A stretch of 64,000 bases of DNA, taken from Saccharospirillaceae bacterium. GTDB taxonomy: Bacteria > Pseudomonadota > Gammaproteobacteria > Pseudomonadales > Oceanobacteraceae. Made by a program: the position numbers and the translations under genes. Shown here one piece after another: positions 1 to 8,995 of this stretch; the first letter of the stretch is position 1; every line of letters begins with the position of its first letter. The notes under the pieces are model-generated. The model was not told the origin of the DNA and did not search any database. It worked only from the letters and a program-made list of their open reading frames with translations. The stretch lies in the NCBI GenBank assembly GCA_021208685.1, contig JAJOJJ010000002.1, positions 1 through 64,000 of the forward strand, in the 5' to 3' direction.

Positions 1-131
1 TTGCCGTTGGCTGGATGAAGCCGGACGCGCCGAAAAGAGAGGATCGGAAGGAGATACCTCTCCTTGCAGGGGGCCAGGGGCTTGCCCCGGAAAGGCGTTT
101 CAGATTGAAAAACAGTCGTCGATTAATACTG

Positions 132-164
132 CAGTTTGGAGTGACACGATGTCACTCCAAACTG
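132..164. repeat. Perfect 15-bp inverted repeat
   Basis: The arms cagtttggagtgaca (132-146) and its exact reverse complement (150-164) flank a 3-base loop. It lies 38 bases inside the mobile-element end at 203-219, so it may belong to that element. It could equally be a terminator-like hairpin, but no T tract follows on either side. Confidence 0.7.
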
Positions 165-202
165 TGGGACAGCAGTGGGCTCTCAGCAGGATCTATTCAA
201 TG

Positions 203-219
203 AGTGTCGACAGGCCCTA
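203..219. mobile_element. Terminal inverted repeat of a MITE/IS-like element, right end
   Basis: The 17-mer agtgtcgacaggcccta is identical to the right terminus of the complete 268-bp element at 20391-20658. The preceding bases ggctctcagcagg (180-192) also match the inner flank of that copy. The matching left end is not visible here, so this is either a truncated copy or a longer element extending left of the window. The outer TA fits a TA target duplication. Confidence 0.7.
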
Positions 220-418
220 AGACGATGACCACTCTGGCATTCAATGCAGAAACGTTGTGCAGGTCAGGTGAAATAACCACCGCTACTGGCGCGGGTACTG
301 CAGCAGCATATACCCGCCGGTATTCATTTCCGGCGAATCACTGTGCCGTTGCGGCTTGCCCTCTGCAAGAGGGCATGTAACCGGACTGCGCAGCAGCAAT
401 CATAATCTGAACCAATCG

Positions 419-640
419 TTATCTGGACTGCCACTCATTTTTCAGCGTTTGCCAGAAGACTTTCACGCTGCTTACTTTTGTATCAACCGCATTGATATAT
501 TCATCCAGGTGCTCAAGTGATTCATGCTGAACACTCTCCTGATCAGCGATGATATTTCTCAATTGTCGCTCAAGCTCATCAATGGATTCTCTTAATTCCC
601 GGATTCGGTCTTCCGTTTCCTGATGTTTCGTGATGCTCAT
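419..640 (-). CDS. Small coiled-coil protein (73 aa), partner of the phosphate symporter
   Basis: I do not recognise a named family. The 73-residue protein is highly charged. Residues 5-45 read as a heptad-type amphipathic helix rich in Glu, Arg, Leu and Ile, and the tail contains a conserved-looking Trp pair. There is no signal peptide or membrane segment, so it is probably cytosolic. A clear ribosome-binding site (aaagga, 8 bases before ATG) supports the start. It begins 29 bases after the Na+/phosphate symporter gene on the same strand and is almost certainly co-transcribed with it. A PhoU-like accessory role is possible but not shown. Confidence 0.65.
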   Translation of the reverse strand: MSITKHQETEDRIRELRESIDELERQLRNIIADQESVQHESLEHLDEYINAVDTKVSSVKVFWQTLKNEWQSR

Positions 641-669
641 AACGATTCCTTTTTTATTAATGACAGAAT

Positions 670-1830
670 TCAGAGCTGGCTGACACCAATCAGCAACAGC
701 GGGAACACAAAAAAGACTCCGCCAATGTATGCAACAACATACAATTTACTGCGCTGAGCCAGGTTAGCAAGAGTGGTCGCCATCAGCGGAGGGAAATTCC
801 GTAAGAATGGCAGCAGATAAATAATAGCGATGCCATAAATATTGAAAAATAAATGAACAAGCGCAATCTGCATGGCCATAAGCGCAGTAGGTCCGGTAAT
901 GGCGGTTGCCGCAAGCAGAGCTGTCACACAGGTTCCGATATTGGTTCCCAGTGTAAATGGATAAACCTGCCTGAGATTAAACACCCCGGTACCGGCCAAA
1001 GGAACAATCAAAGCCGTCGTGGTTGAGGATGACTGAACAAGTACCGTAATAATAGTACCGGATGCCATTCCGGAAACCGGACCACGACCCACACTGTTAT
1101 GCATAATGGTCTTTGCCCGACCCACCATAACCCTGCGCAGTACCTTCCCGATAGCGGTCACGACAAATAAGATAATGGCCACACCGATGATCACAAGTGC
1201 AGCACCTGACCAGACATTATCGGGAATCCAGCTGACCAGACTCTTTAATACATCCGCAGCCGGGGACAGTATCACCTTCATAAAGTTAAAACTTTTCATA
1301 TCCACACTGGCATCACTTACCAGAAAAGGGGCAAGTGCTTCAGCCGTATGTTTTAAAGGACTGAACAGTAATTCAAGCGGCAGGAGAATAGCCACGGCCA
1401 GAATATTAAAGGAATCATGAACAGTGGCCGCAGAAAATGCCCGGTGAAATTCCTTACCATCACGCACATGACCGAGGCTGACAAGGGTACTGGTAAGAGA
1501 TGTACCAATATTAGCTCCCATAATCATCGGAATGGCGATATCAATTGGTAAACCCCCCGCGACCATCCCCACGATAATGGAGGTAACCGTACTTGAGCTT
1601 TGTATCAGTGCTGTGGCCACAATACCAATCACCAGCGCAATGAACGGATTTGACGCAAACGCAAAAAGTTCTTTGGCATTACTCGCCGTTGCTAATTTAA
1701 AACCATCCCCTATGGCACCAACCGCAGCCAGAAGCAGGTAAATTAAAGCAACAACGATAAGCCATGAAATCCACTGAGCCGGTACCGGACGCTCATCCTG
1801 AGCCGGACCGATATCTGTATTGATACTCAT
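670..1830 (-). CDS. Na+/phosphate cotransporter family protein (NptA/YjbB type)
   Basis: This is a 386-residue inner-membrane protein of the Na/Pi cotransporter family (Na_Pi_cotrans, PF02690). It should import inorganic phosphate, or export it as proposed for some YjbB proteins, with Na+. The family hallmark is an inverted duplication with a QSSS motif in each half, and both are visible: ALIQSSSTVTS near residue 75 and TVLVQSSSTTTA near residue 265. About eight to ten hydrophobic segments are present. The C-terminal PhoU-like domain found in longer homologues is missing, and the small coiled-coil protein downstream may take its place. A weak Shine-Dalgarno (ggga) precedes the ATG. Confidence 0.9.
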   Translation of the reverse strand: MSINTDIGPAQDERPVPAQWISWLIVVALIYLLLAAVGAIGDGFKLATASNAKELFAFASNPFIALVIGIVATALIQSSSTVTSIIVGMVAGGLPIDIAIPMIMGANIGTSLTSTLVSLGHVRDGKEFHRAFSAATVHDSFNILAVAILLPLELLFSPLKHTAEALAPFLVSDASVDMKSFNFMKVILSPAADVLKSLVSWIPDNVWSGAALVIIGVAIILFVVTAIGKVLRRVMVGRAKTIMHNSVGRGPVSGMASGTIITVLVQSSSTTTALIVPLAGTGVFNLRQVYPFTLGTNIGTCVTALLAATAITGPTALMAMQIALVHLFFNIYGIAIIYLLPFLRNFPPLMATTLANLAQRSKLYVVAYIGGVFFVFPLLLIGVSQL

Positions 1831-2100
1831 TGTATATTCCCATGTTTGATGTAGCGTTTAATCTACCGATGGAATATGAACAACAGATGTCAGTCCCAGA
1901 CTGTTTCATAATACAAAAACATTAAATATACTGAATTTTAACAATAACGGTCAAAACCCTGAATTATTCCGGATGATCATTCAGGGCATAAACGGAAAGA
2001 TAATATCCAACAGGCTTTTGATTTTCGTTTTCGAGGCCGTCAATACGATGGCAAAAACCAGGAACAAAAGTACGCATCACCTCATACTGAGCAAGTGGGA

Positions 2101-3012
2101 CTAATGATTCAATGCCAAGACACCAAGGCTGACCGCAGCCGCCGAGGTACGGTTTTCAACGCCCAGCTTACGGAATATCTGCTCCAGATGCTTATTCACT
2201 GTACGCGGGCTCATGGTCAGAATCTGACCGATGTCCTGATTGCTCTTCCCTCTTGCCAGCCACAGAAGAACCTCAGATTCACGTTCGGTAAGAGCAAATT
2301 GCTGGCGTAAATCCTGACAACGCAATGCATCATCTTCATCCATTAAGCGCAGTAAAAACTCACCCGGATAAGGCTGTCCGAGCAAGCGCAGCGTCAGCGT
2401 CTGACCACTGAGAACTAATTTAAACTGACTGTGCTTTTGGGGTGCCCTGCTCAGCCAGGCACCCGCCTGTTGCTGCAGCGCACGGGCTAACAATTCGCTG
2501 TTGCAATTTAACGCAGCCAATACCTCCAGCGCACGCTGGGTACACCAGAGTATTTCTCCATGCAGTGAACAGGAAAACGCTGGCTGCCCCAGTTCATTCA
2601 GCGCACCCCGCGCACTTTGTGTTTTCCGTGCATTATTAATATGAACCTGAGCGCGGGCGAGTAATTCATTCAGTCTGACCGGCTTGGTCAGATAATCCAC
2701 GCCTCCGCATTCCAGCCCCCGGACCACATGTTCGCTGTCACTCAGGCCTGTCATAAAAATAACGGGAATATCCTGAAGTTCGGCATTCTCTTTTAATGCC
2801 CGGCACGCATCAAAGCCGTCCATATTCGGCATAATGGCATCCAAAAGAATCAGATCCGGTACCATACGTTCAGCAATATTTAACGCCTGAATACCATCCA
2901 TGGCCACCAATACGGTATACCCTGCAGAACTGAGAGCCTCATTCAGCATGGTTAATGATTCGGCAGTATCATCGGCGATCAATACCAGCCCTTTGCTTTC
3001 AGACCGGATCAT
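2101..3012 (-). CDS. LuxR-family response regulator (REC + HTH)
   Basis: This is a 303-residue response regulator. An N-terminal receiver domain (residues 8-125) has acidic residues Asp14-Asp15, phosphoacceptor Asp58 in LLDAIMP and the conserved Lys110-Pro. A middle region (135-225) without a clear family follows. A LuxR/NarL-type helix-turn-helix occupies residues 238-300 (LTERESEVLLWLARG, RTVNKHLEQIF). The frame is open further upstream, but ATG at 3012 places the receiver domain correctly and overlaps the end of the kinase gene by 14 bases, indicating translational coupling. It is the obvious partner of the hybrid kinase and the likely activator of the divergent amide operon; that target is inferred. 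Confidence 0.9.
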   Translation of the reverse strand: MIRSESKGLVLIADDTAESLTMLNEALSSAGYTVLVAMDGIQALNIAERMVPDLILLDAIMPNMDGFDACRALKENAELQDIPVIFMTGLSDSEHVVRGLECGGVDYLTKPVRLNELLARAQVHINNARKTQSARGALNELGQPAFSCSLHGEILWCTQRALEVLAALNCNSELLARALQQQAGAWLSRAPQKHSQFKLVLSGQTLTLRLLGQPYPGEFLLRLMDEDDALRCQDLRQQFALTERESEVLLWLARGKSNQDIGQILTMSPRTVNKHLEQIFRKLGVENRTSAAAVSLGVLALNH

Positions 3013-6000
3013 TGGCAAGTACCTTCTGGCTGATGGATATAACAGATGCAAACTGATAATTGCGTACATAGTCGCGCAGCTGATTGATACAGCGCTCATC
3101 GGTTCCGGTATTAGCCATGCGCTGCAATACCAGTTCAATACCTCCGATATAGCCGATTTCAGCCATGGCCTGCAGTTCCCGTGCTTCTGCAACCGGAATA
3201 AGATGCCAGTCGAAACTGTCATTAAAGGCCGATACACAGCGCTCTGAGGTTACCGGCTCGTTGCGGTAATACCATTCTAACTCCAGAATGCCGGCTATTT
3301 TATCCAGCAGGGCCTGATCACGGATGGGCTTAATAAGATAACCATCATTTAATTGTTCCGTGGCAGAGGCAGCTCCCCCCTGATTAGCGGCTGACTGGCG
3401 ATCTTCGGCATCGGCCGATACCATAATAACCGGCGTGCTAATGCCGCGGCTGCGCAACTGCCGTAACAATTCCCAGCCCGTCATCCCCGGCATGGATATA
3501 TCCAGTAAAAAAATATCCACACCGGCACCGTCAAAGGATTCAAGACAGGAAAATCCGTCCGGCGCTTCCAGCACCACAAACCCCAGCGGGGTTAATATTT
3601 CACTGATTAATCCCCGGTGTGAGGCATCGTCATCCACCACCATTACCGTTTTTTGAGCGCCTTTAAGGCCGCTGATCTGTTGCGCCGGCAGTGATCGTTT
3701 AGACGATTTGGCTAGACTGGAAAGCATCATCGACAAGCGGAATACACTGCCCTTGCCCGGTTCGCTGCTGAGGGTAATTTCGCCGCCCATAATATCAGCC
3801 AGCAACTGGCTTATGGTAAGCCCCAGTCCGGTACCCGGCATTTGCGGCAATCCGGGTTTACGGATACGCTCAAATGGCTGAAATATGCGCTGGCATTCAG
3901 CCGCTTCAATCCCGAAACCGGTATCGGTAACCGTAAATTCCGCGACCTGACTGCGATAGCGTACCGCCAATGTCACCGAACCCTGCTGAGTGAATTTAAC
4001 CGCATTGGATAACAGGTTAATCAGAATCTGACGCAGGTGTTTCTCATCGGTTGCGACCATTTCCGGTAAATGAGCACAGGGCTGATAGATAAACTCAACG
4101 CCTTTACTTTCCGCCTGCAAGCGAAACATATCCACCAGTTCCTGCAATAAGTGACCAATAGCAACTTCATCACGGCGGATTTCCAAGCGCCCGGCTTCAA
4201 TCCGGGAAATATCCAGCAAACCTTCAATTAGATCGGCCAGATGATCACCGCTGCGGCGGATAAGACTGATTTTATTGCGCTGCCCCGGCAGTAACTGGTT
4301 GTCTTTTTCCAACAGCTGGGCATAGCCGAGAATAGAATTCAGCGGGCTGCGTAACTCATGGCTGATACCGCCCAGATAACGGCTTTTAGCCTGATTAGCC
4401 GCCTCAGCCAGTTCTTTCGCCTGCTGCAAGGCACGATCAGTTGCTTCGTGAGCCGTAATCTCACGGGTTAACAATTCCGTTTGCCGTACCGATTCATCCA
4501 GAGCAAACTGCCGGCTTTCATTCGCCAGCACAAATAACCATATCAATACACCAACAATAATCAGTAATAACAGATACACCTGGATTAACGTGGTTCCGAC
4601 CAGATGCTGACCAGAATCGGCGACAGGTACCTGAACATAAACCAGCCAGAATAATACCGCGACAATTCCGGCTATTAACAATAATAAACCACTGAACTGC
4701 ATCAGCCGCGGGTTCATTTTTTGTACCAGCCAGAACGGTAACAGCGTTTCCAGCAGCGTTTGCATTTGCTCACTCAAGCGCGCCCTGTCTTTACACTGAT
4801 CGTGGCAACGGGACTCCAGCGTGCAGCACAAAGAGCAGATATGGCCTTTATACGCCGGACACTGCGCAATATCTTCCGCATCAAAGTGGTTATCACACAC
4901 CACGCATCGTACCGGCACTGCGGCGACATCATGAGCGAGGGGAATAATATCGCGCGCCAGATAAAAACGGCCACGGGTCACAATAGCCAGCAGAGGTGCA
5001 GTAAAAAATGCAGTTGCCAATGCCAGATAAGGCGATAATGCCTGCGGTAAAGGACCCAGCACACCGACATAACCGATAATACCAACCAGCGAAGCCAGCA
5101 ACATTGCACCAAAACCAACCGGATTAATATCGTATAAATAGGCGCGTTTGAATTCGATATGCTTAGGACTTAAACCAAGCGGTTTATTAATAATCAGATC
5201 GGCAACCAGTGCACCGACCCAGGCGACCGCTACATTAGAATAAATACCGAGAATATGTTCCAACGACTGATAAACACCCAGAACCATCAGCAGCAAAGCA
5301 ATCATGACATTAAACACCAGCCAGACAACCCGTCCCGGATGACTGTGTGTCAGTCGTGAAAAGAAGTTGGACCAGGCAATAGAACCGGCATAGGCATTGG
5401 TCACGTTGATTTTGATCTGACAGACAATGACAAAAATACCGGTTAATGCCATAACCACCATGGGCGAATCACTGATATAACCGAAAGCTACCCGGTACAT
5501 TTGCGTTGGATCAGCCGCATCCAGCACAGACAAACCATGCTGTAATGCCAGAACAGCCAAAAAGGAGCCCGCCAGAATTTTCAGAGCGCCCACCAGAATC
5601 CAGCCAGGCCCCCCCCCCAACAGAGCCAGCCACCACCGCAGCTTGTGGCGTGGTTCAGGTTCTGGCAGGAAGCGTAAAAAATCCACTTGCTCACCGATTT
5701 GCGCAATCAGCGAAAAAACGACCGCAGAAGCCGCACCAAAGTAGATCAGATTAAATTTTCCGCCATCTTCTGGTGCATCACCGGCATCACCATCCGGAAT
5801 ACCCATGGTGGTACTGACTCCCGGATAATTCATCCACTGTTCGGCCGCTGACCATTCATGCCAGAGGATAAAAATAAAAGGCAGCAGTTGCAGCACCAAC
5901 CACAATGGCTGACTCCATAACTGAAATCGACTGATAAACGTGATGCCATGAGTAACCAGAGGAATAACGATCAGAGCACTGAGCAAATAACCTGCGGCCA

Positions 6001-6442
6001 ATGGCAATCCAAATAAAATCTCCATGGCTGAAGCCATGATGGCTGCTTCAAGGGCAAAAAATATAAAGGTGAACGATGCATAAATCAGCGATGTAATGGT
6101 CGAGCCAATGTAACCAAATCCGGCACCACGGCTGAGCAGATCAATATCAACACCATAACGGGCAGCATAATAGCTGATGGGAATCGCGGTCAGGAATATG
6201 ATGGCAGACACCACCATGATGGCGCTGACGGCGCTGTTAAAGCCATACATCAGCGTAACTGCTGCCCCAATGGCTTCCATGGCTAAAAATGAAATCGCGC
6301 CTAAAGCCGTATTGGATACACGCGCAGCCGACCATCGCCGTGCGCTTTTGGCCGTAAAGCGCAGGGCGAAATCTTCCAGCGTCTGGTTTGCTACCCAGCG
6401 GTTGTAGCTGCGCCGGGTTTTATACACCACTTGCTCAGACAT
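2999..6442 (-). CDS. NCS1 permease-fused hybrid sensor histidine kinase
   Basis: This is a 1147-residue membrane sensor. Residues 1-500 form a nucleobase:cation symporter-1 (purine-cytosine permease) type domain with about 12 hydrophobic segments. Residues 513-550 form a cysteine cluster (C513, C516, C528, C536, C539, C540, C546, C550) that probably binds metal. Two more membrane segments lie near 583-602 and 617-640. HisKA follows with His695 (ISHELRSP), then HATPase_c (N813 region, DTGFGIE, GTGLGL) and a receiver domain with Asp981 and Lys1038. Residues 1060-1147 are an uncharacterised tail. ATG at 6442 is preceded by gagagagg; an in-frame TTG at 6505 would add 21 residues. The signal is probably a nitrogenous compound, given the divergent amide operon (inference). 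Confidence 0.9.
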   Translation of the reverse strand: MSEQVVYKTRRSYNRWVANQTLEDFALRFTAKSARRWSAARVSNTALGAISFLAMEAIGAAVTLMYGFNSAVSAIMVVSAIIFLTAIPISYYAARYGVDIDLLSRGAGFGYIGSTITSLIYASFTFIFFALEAAIMASAMEILFGLPLAAGYLLSALIVIPLVTHGITFISRFQLWSQPLWLVLQLLPFIFILWHEWSAAEQWMNYPGVSTTMGIPDGDAGDAPEDGGKFNLIYFGAASAVVFSLIAQIGEQVDFLRFLPEPEPRHKLRWWLALLGGGPGWILVGALKILAGSFLAVLALQHGLSVLDAADPTQMYRVAFGYISDSPMVVMALTGIFVIVCQIKINVTNAYAGSIAWSNFFSRLTHSHPGRVVWLVFNVMIALLLMVLGVYQSLEHILGIYSNVAVAWVGALVADLIINKPLGLSPKHIEFKRAYLYDINPVGFGAMLLASLVGIIGYVGVLGPLPQALSPYLALATAFFTAPLLAIVTRGRFYLARDIIPLAHDVAAVPVRCVVCDNHFDAEDIAQCPAYKGHICSLCCTLESRCHDQCKDRARLSEQMQTLLETLLPFWLVQKMNPRLMQFSGLLLLIAGIVAVLFWLVYVQVPVADSGQHLVGTTLIQVYLLLLIIVGVLIWLFVLANESRQFALDESVRQTELLTREITAHEATDRALQQAKELAEAANQAKSRYLGGISHELRSPLNSILGYAQLLEKDNQLLPGQRNKISLIRRSGDHLADLIEGLLDISRIEAGRLEIRRDEVAIGHLLQELVDMFRLQAESKGVEFIYQPCAHLPEMVATDEKHLRQILINLLSNAVKFTQQGSVTLAVRYRSQVAEFTVTDTGFGIEAAECQRIFQPFERIRKPGLPQMPGTGLGLTISQLLADIMGGEITLSSEPGKGSVFRLSMMLSSLAKSSKRSLPAQQISGLKGAQKTVMVVDDDASHRGLISEILTPLGFVVLEAPDGFSCLESFDGAGVDIFLLDISMPGMTGWELLRQLRSRGISTPVIMVSADAEDRQSAANQGGAASATEQLNDGYLIKPIRDQALLDKIAGILELEWYYRNEPVTSERCVSAFNDSFDWHLIPVAEARELQAMAEIGYIGGIELVLQRMANTGTDERCINQLRDYVRNYQFASVISISQKVLANDPV

Positions 6443-6748
6443 AGCCTGTTCTGCCTCTCTCAGCCGATCATCAGCTGATCTGCCGATCAAAAGTCCGGCG
6501 TTCAATAGAAAGACATCCCGTCCCTAAAGCACCTGCTTCAATGCAGAAAAGATCCCTCTTTGTGCCAGCCCGAATGCTCTTTCGTTCAGGCATCAGACTC
6601 TAATCACATCCCGTGCCAACTGCTATGCGTTAAATAACGTAGGTGACTGGTGCAATCCGCTGATGTTTATCAAACACCCGCTGCCGCATCCTGAGCAGGC
6701 TTCAGTTCAACTCAAACCGTACTCACTCAGTCACCAAGAGGCCTGACT
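6443..6748. promoter_or_regulatory. Divergent control region between the sensor system and urtA
   Basis: These 306 bases separate the minus-strand kinase/regulator genes from the plus-strand urtABCDE-amidase operon, so both promoters should lie here. I could not assign convincing -35/-10 boxes. No sigma-54 promoter with canonical GG and GC elements at 10-base spacing was found; the closest minus-strand candidate (ttggcacgggatgtga) lacks the TTGC box. The role is inferred from gene layout only. Confidence 0.45.
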
Positions 6749-8002
6749 ATGCATTCAAAATCCAAAACATTCCGCGGCATGCTCCGCCGTCGTTTCCTGC
6801 AAAATCTGCTGGCCGTACCTGCAGCCGTTATGCTCGCTAATGCCAGCCTGACAGCCCATGCCGACAGCGCTAATACCACAGGACTGGCAGTCACCGACAA
6901 AACCGTTACCGTAGGCATTCTGCACTCCGTCACCGGTACGATGGCCATCAGTGAAACCGGTTCCGTTCAGGCTGAAAAACTGGCCATTGAACAGATTAAT
7001 GCCATGGGCGGTGTACTTGGCCGAAAAATTGAATACATTCAGGAAGATGGTGCCAGCGACTGGCCAACCTTTGCTGAAAAATCCAAAAAACTTCTGATCA
7101 AAGATAAAGCCGCTGCCGTATTTGGCTGCTGGACATCAGCCTCGCGCAAAGCCGTTTTACCCATTTTCGAACAATACAACGGCATGCTTTATTATCCGAC
7201 CTTCTATGAAGGTCTTGAGCAGTCGCCGAACGTAATTTATACCGGCCAGGAGGCAACACAGCAGATTCTTGCAGGCATTGACTGGGTCGTAAAAGAAAAG
7301 GGAGCCAAGTCCTTCTTCCTGCTGGGTTCCGATTATATCTGGCCACGCACCTCCAACAAAATTGCACGCAAGCATATTGATAAGCTCGGACTTAAAGTCA
7401 GTGGCGAAGAGTACTACCCTCTGGGACACACTCAGTTCAACTCCGTTATCAACAAAATAAAACTGAAAAAGCCTGATGTCATTTTTGCATCGGTGGTCGG
7501 TGGTTCCAACGTTGCATTTTATAAGCAACTTAAAGCGGCCGGCATTGATATGACAAAAGAAAAACCTCTCGTACTGACCATTTCGGTTACTGAAGATGAG
7601 ATCCTCGGCATTGGTGGCGAAAATATTGAAGGCGCATACGCCTCAATGAAATATTTCCAGAGCCTGACCAACGACAACAACAAAAACTTTGTTAAAGCCT
7701 TTAAAGAACGCTGGGGTGACGACATCGTTATTGGTGATGTGACTCAGGCAGCCTACCTGGGCCCATGGCTGTGGAAAGCCGCTGTTGAAAAAGCCGGTTC
7801 ATTTGACATTGATAAAGTTCGTGCGGCATCGCCGGGCATCGAACTCAAAACCGCTCCGGAAGGCTACGTACGGATTCATGAAAACCACCACTTATGGTCA
7901 AAAACACGCATTGGTAACGCTCAGGCTGATGGCCAGTACAAGATTGTGTACGAAACCAAAGATCTGATCGAACCAAATCCATTCCCTGCCGGTTACCAGT
8001 AA
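6749..8002 (+). CDS. urtA: Urea/short-amide ABC transporter substrate-binding protein
   Basis: This is a 417-residue periplasmic binding protein of the UrtA/FmdD branch of the branched-chain amino-acid binding family. The N-terminus carries a twin-arginine-like signal (LRRRFLQNLL, residues 12-21), a hydrophobic stretch and an AHA cleavage site near residue 38. The mature part starts with the typical VTVGILHSVTGTMAISE segment, followed by YYPTFYEG and FLLGSDYIWPRTSN, which are highly conserved in UrtA. It captures urea in cyanobacteria and amides/urea in Methylophilus (FmdD). The downstream amidase and formamidase genes, and the lack of urease, favour amides here. It is first in a ten-gene operon. 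Confidence 0.92.
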   Translation: MHSKSKTFRGMLRRRFLQNLLAVPAAVMLANASLTAHADSANTTGLAVTDKTVTVGILHSVTGTMAISETGSVQAEKLAIEQINAMGGVLGRKIEYIQEDGASDWPTFAEKSKKLLIKDKAAAVFGCWTSASRKAVLPIFEQYNGMLYYPTFYEGLEQSPNVIYTGQEATQQILAGIDWVVKEKGAKSFFLLGSDYIWPRTSNKIARKHIDKLGLKVSGEEYYPLGHTQFNSVINKIKLKKPDVIFASVVGGSNVAFYKQLKAAGIDMTKEKPLVLTISVTEDEILGIGGENIEGAYASMKYFQSLTNDNNKNFVKAFKERWGDDIVIGDVTQAAYLGPWLWKAAVEKAGSFDIDKVRAASPGIELKTAPEGYVRIHENHHLWSKTRIGNAQADGQYKIVYETKDLIEPNPFPAGYQ

Positions 8003-8009
8003 GACATCA

Positions 8010-8027
8010 AGCGGCCTTCGGGCCGCT
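8010..8027 (+). promoter_or_regulatory. Intercistronic UUCG hairpin between urtA and urtB
   Basis: The sequence agcggcc-ttcg-ggccgct forms a perfect 7-bp stem with an exceptionally stable UUCG tetraloop, 8 bases after the urtA stop. No strong T tract follows. Such hairpins commonly protect the binding-protein transcript from 3' decay or partly attenuate read-through, giving more binding protein than permease. That role is inferred. Confidence 0.7.
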
Positions 8028-8059
8028 GTTTGCCCGCTTTAATTACCGGAGAATTCATT

Positions 8060-8986
8060 ATGTTTGCTGACTATTCCATAACCGAACTGACCTCAATTTT
8101 TGCAATGCAGGGGTTTGCCGGACTGATTTTATTTTCTGTATTTGTACTGATGGCATTGGGCCTGGCCATTATTTTTGGCCAGATGGGCGTTATTAATATG
8201 GCGCACGGCGAATTTATGATTCTTGGTGCCTACGTTACTTATCTGACTTCGAGTCTTTTTGCTGAGTACCTTCCATCGGTCTATGGCAGTTACTTTTTTA
8301 TTGCCATGATATTTGCCTTTATTGTCACCGCCGCACTGGGGGCATTGGTTGAATGGTCTATTATCCGCCATCTTTATAAGCGCCCACTGGACACATTACT
8401 CGCTACCTGGGGCCTTAGCCTGATTTTACAGCAGCTGTATCGCACCGTATTCGGAGCACGCGAGGTCGGCGTAACCCTGCCGGACTGGCTGATGGGTTCA
8501 TATGCACTGAGTGACAGCATCGAAATTCCGATTAACGGCTTATTTGTTATGGGTCTGACCATCTTTATTACCGTTGGCGTTGCATTGATGATGCAGAAAT
8601 CCCGCCTTGGTAAACAAACACGTGCGGTGGTTCAGAACCGTCCCATGGCTGCGGCAGTGGGTATTAATACCGAAAAGGTTGACCGTATGACCTTTGCACT
8701 GGGTTGTGGTATTGCCGGTATTGCAGGTTCCGCTTTTACCATGATTGGTTCAACCGGCCCGACGTCTGGCCAGCTGTATATTGTCGATACTTTCCTGGTG
8801 GTTGTATTTGGTGGCGCATCCAGCCTGATTGGTACGGTTGCTTCCGCATTCACCATTTCTCAGGCGCAGTCGACGATGGAATTTTTCCTCAGCGGATCGA
8901 CCGCCAAAGTTCTTACACTTCTGACCGTGGTAGGCATTCTGATGCTGCGTCCACAGGGTCTTTTCTCACTGAAAATTCGCCGCTAG
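8060..8986 (+). CDS. urtB: Urea/amide ABC transporter permease UrtB
   Basis: This is a 308-residue inner-membrane permease of the LivH/UrtB type, one of two channel subunits of the importer. Seven to eight hydrophobic segments are visible, with family motifs GQMGVINMAHGEFMILGAY near residues 45-62 and TLLATWGLSLILQQ near 112-125. ATG at 8060 is chosen over the longer frame at 8030 because it has a ggag site 8 bases upstream and the longer frame would run into the hairpin spacer. It is co-transcribed with urtC, 9 bases downstream. Confidence 0.92.
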   Translation: MFADYSITELTSIFAMQGFAGLILFSVFVLMALGLAIIFGQMGVINMAHGEFMILGAYVTYLTSSLFAEYLPSVYGSYFFIAMIFAFIVTAALGALVEWSIIRHLYKRPLDTLLATWGLSLILQQLYRTVFGAREVGVTLPDWLMGSYALSDSIEIPINGLFVMGLTIFITVGVALMMQKSRLGKQTRAVVQNRPMAAAVGINTEKVDRMTFALGCGIAGIAGSAFTMIGSTGPTSGQLYIVDTFLVVVFGGASSLIGTVASAFTISQAQSTMEFFLSGSTAKVLTLLTVVGILMLRPQGLFSLKIRR

Positions 8987-8995
8987 GGGTATGTT

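Larger units (their letters stand above)
1..418. other. Left-edge non-coding region with element remnants
   Basis: I see no convincing gene in these 418 bases. A 62-codon open frame covering 15-203 has no family resemblance and runs through an inverted repeat, so it is not called. The stretch holds a perfect 15-bp inverted repeat (132-164), one terminal repeat of a mobile element (203-219) and a 7-bp hairpin (358-374, arms gccctct/agagggc). The hairpin lies just past the stop of the minus-strand gene at 419 but has no T tract. The first 219 bases may be the end of an insertion element continuing to the left of the window. Confidence 0.5.

Noticed and set aside
15-203. 62-codon frame at the left edge as a gene
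   Set aside because: It crosses a perfect inverted repeat and runs into a mobile-element end, and resembles no known protein.
6443-6748. Sigma-54 promoter for the amide operon
   Set aside because: No GG-N10-GC element with acceptable flanking bases was found on either strand.
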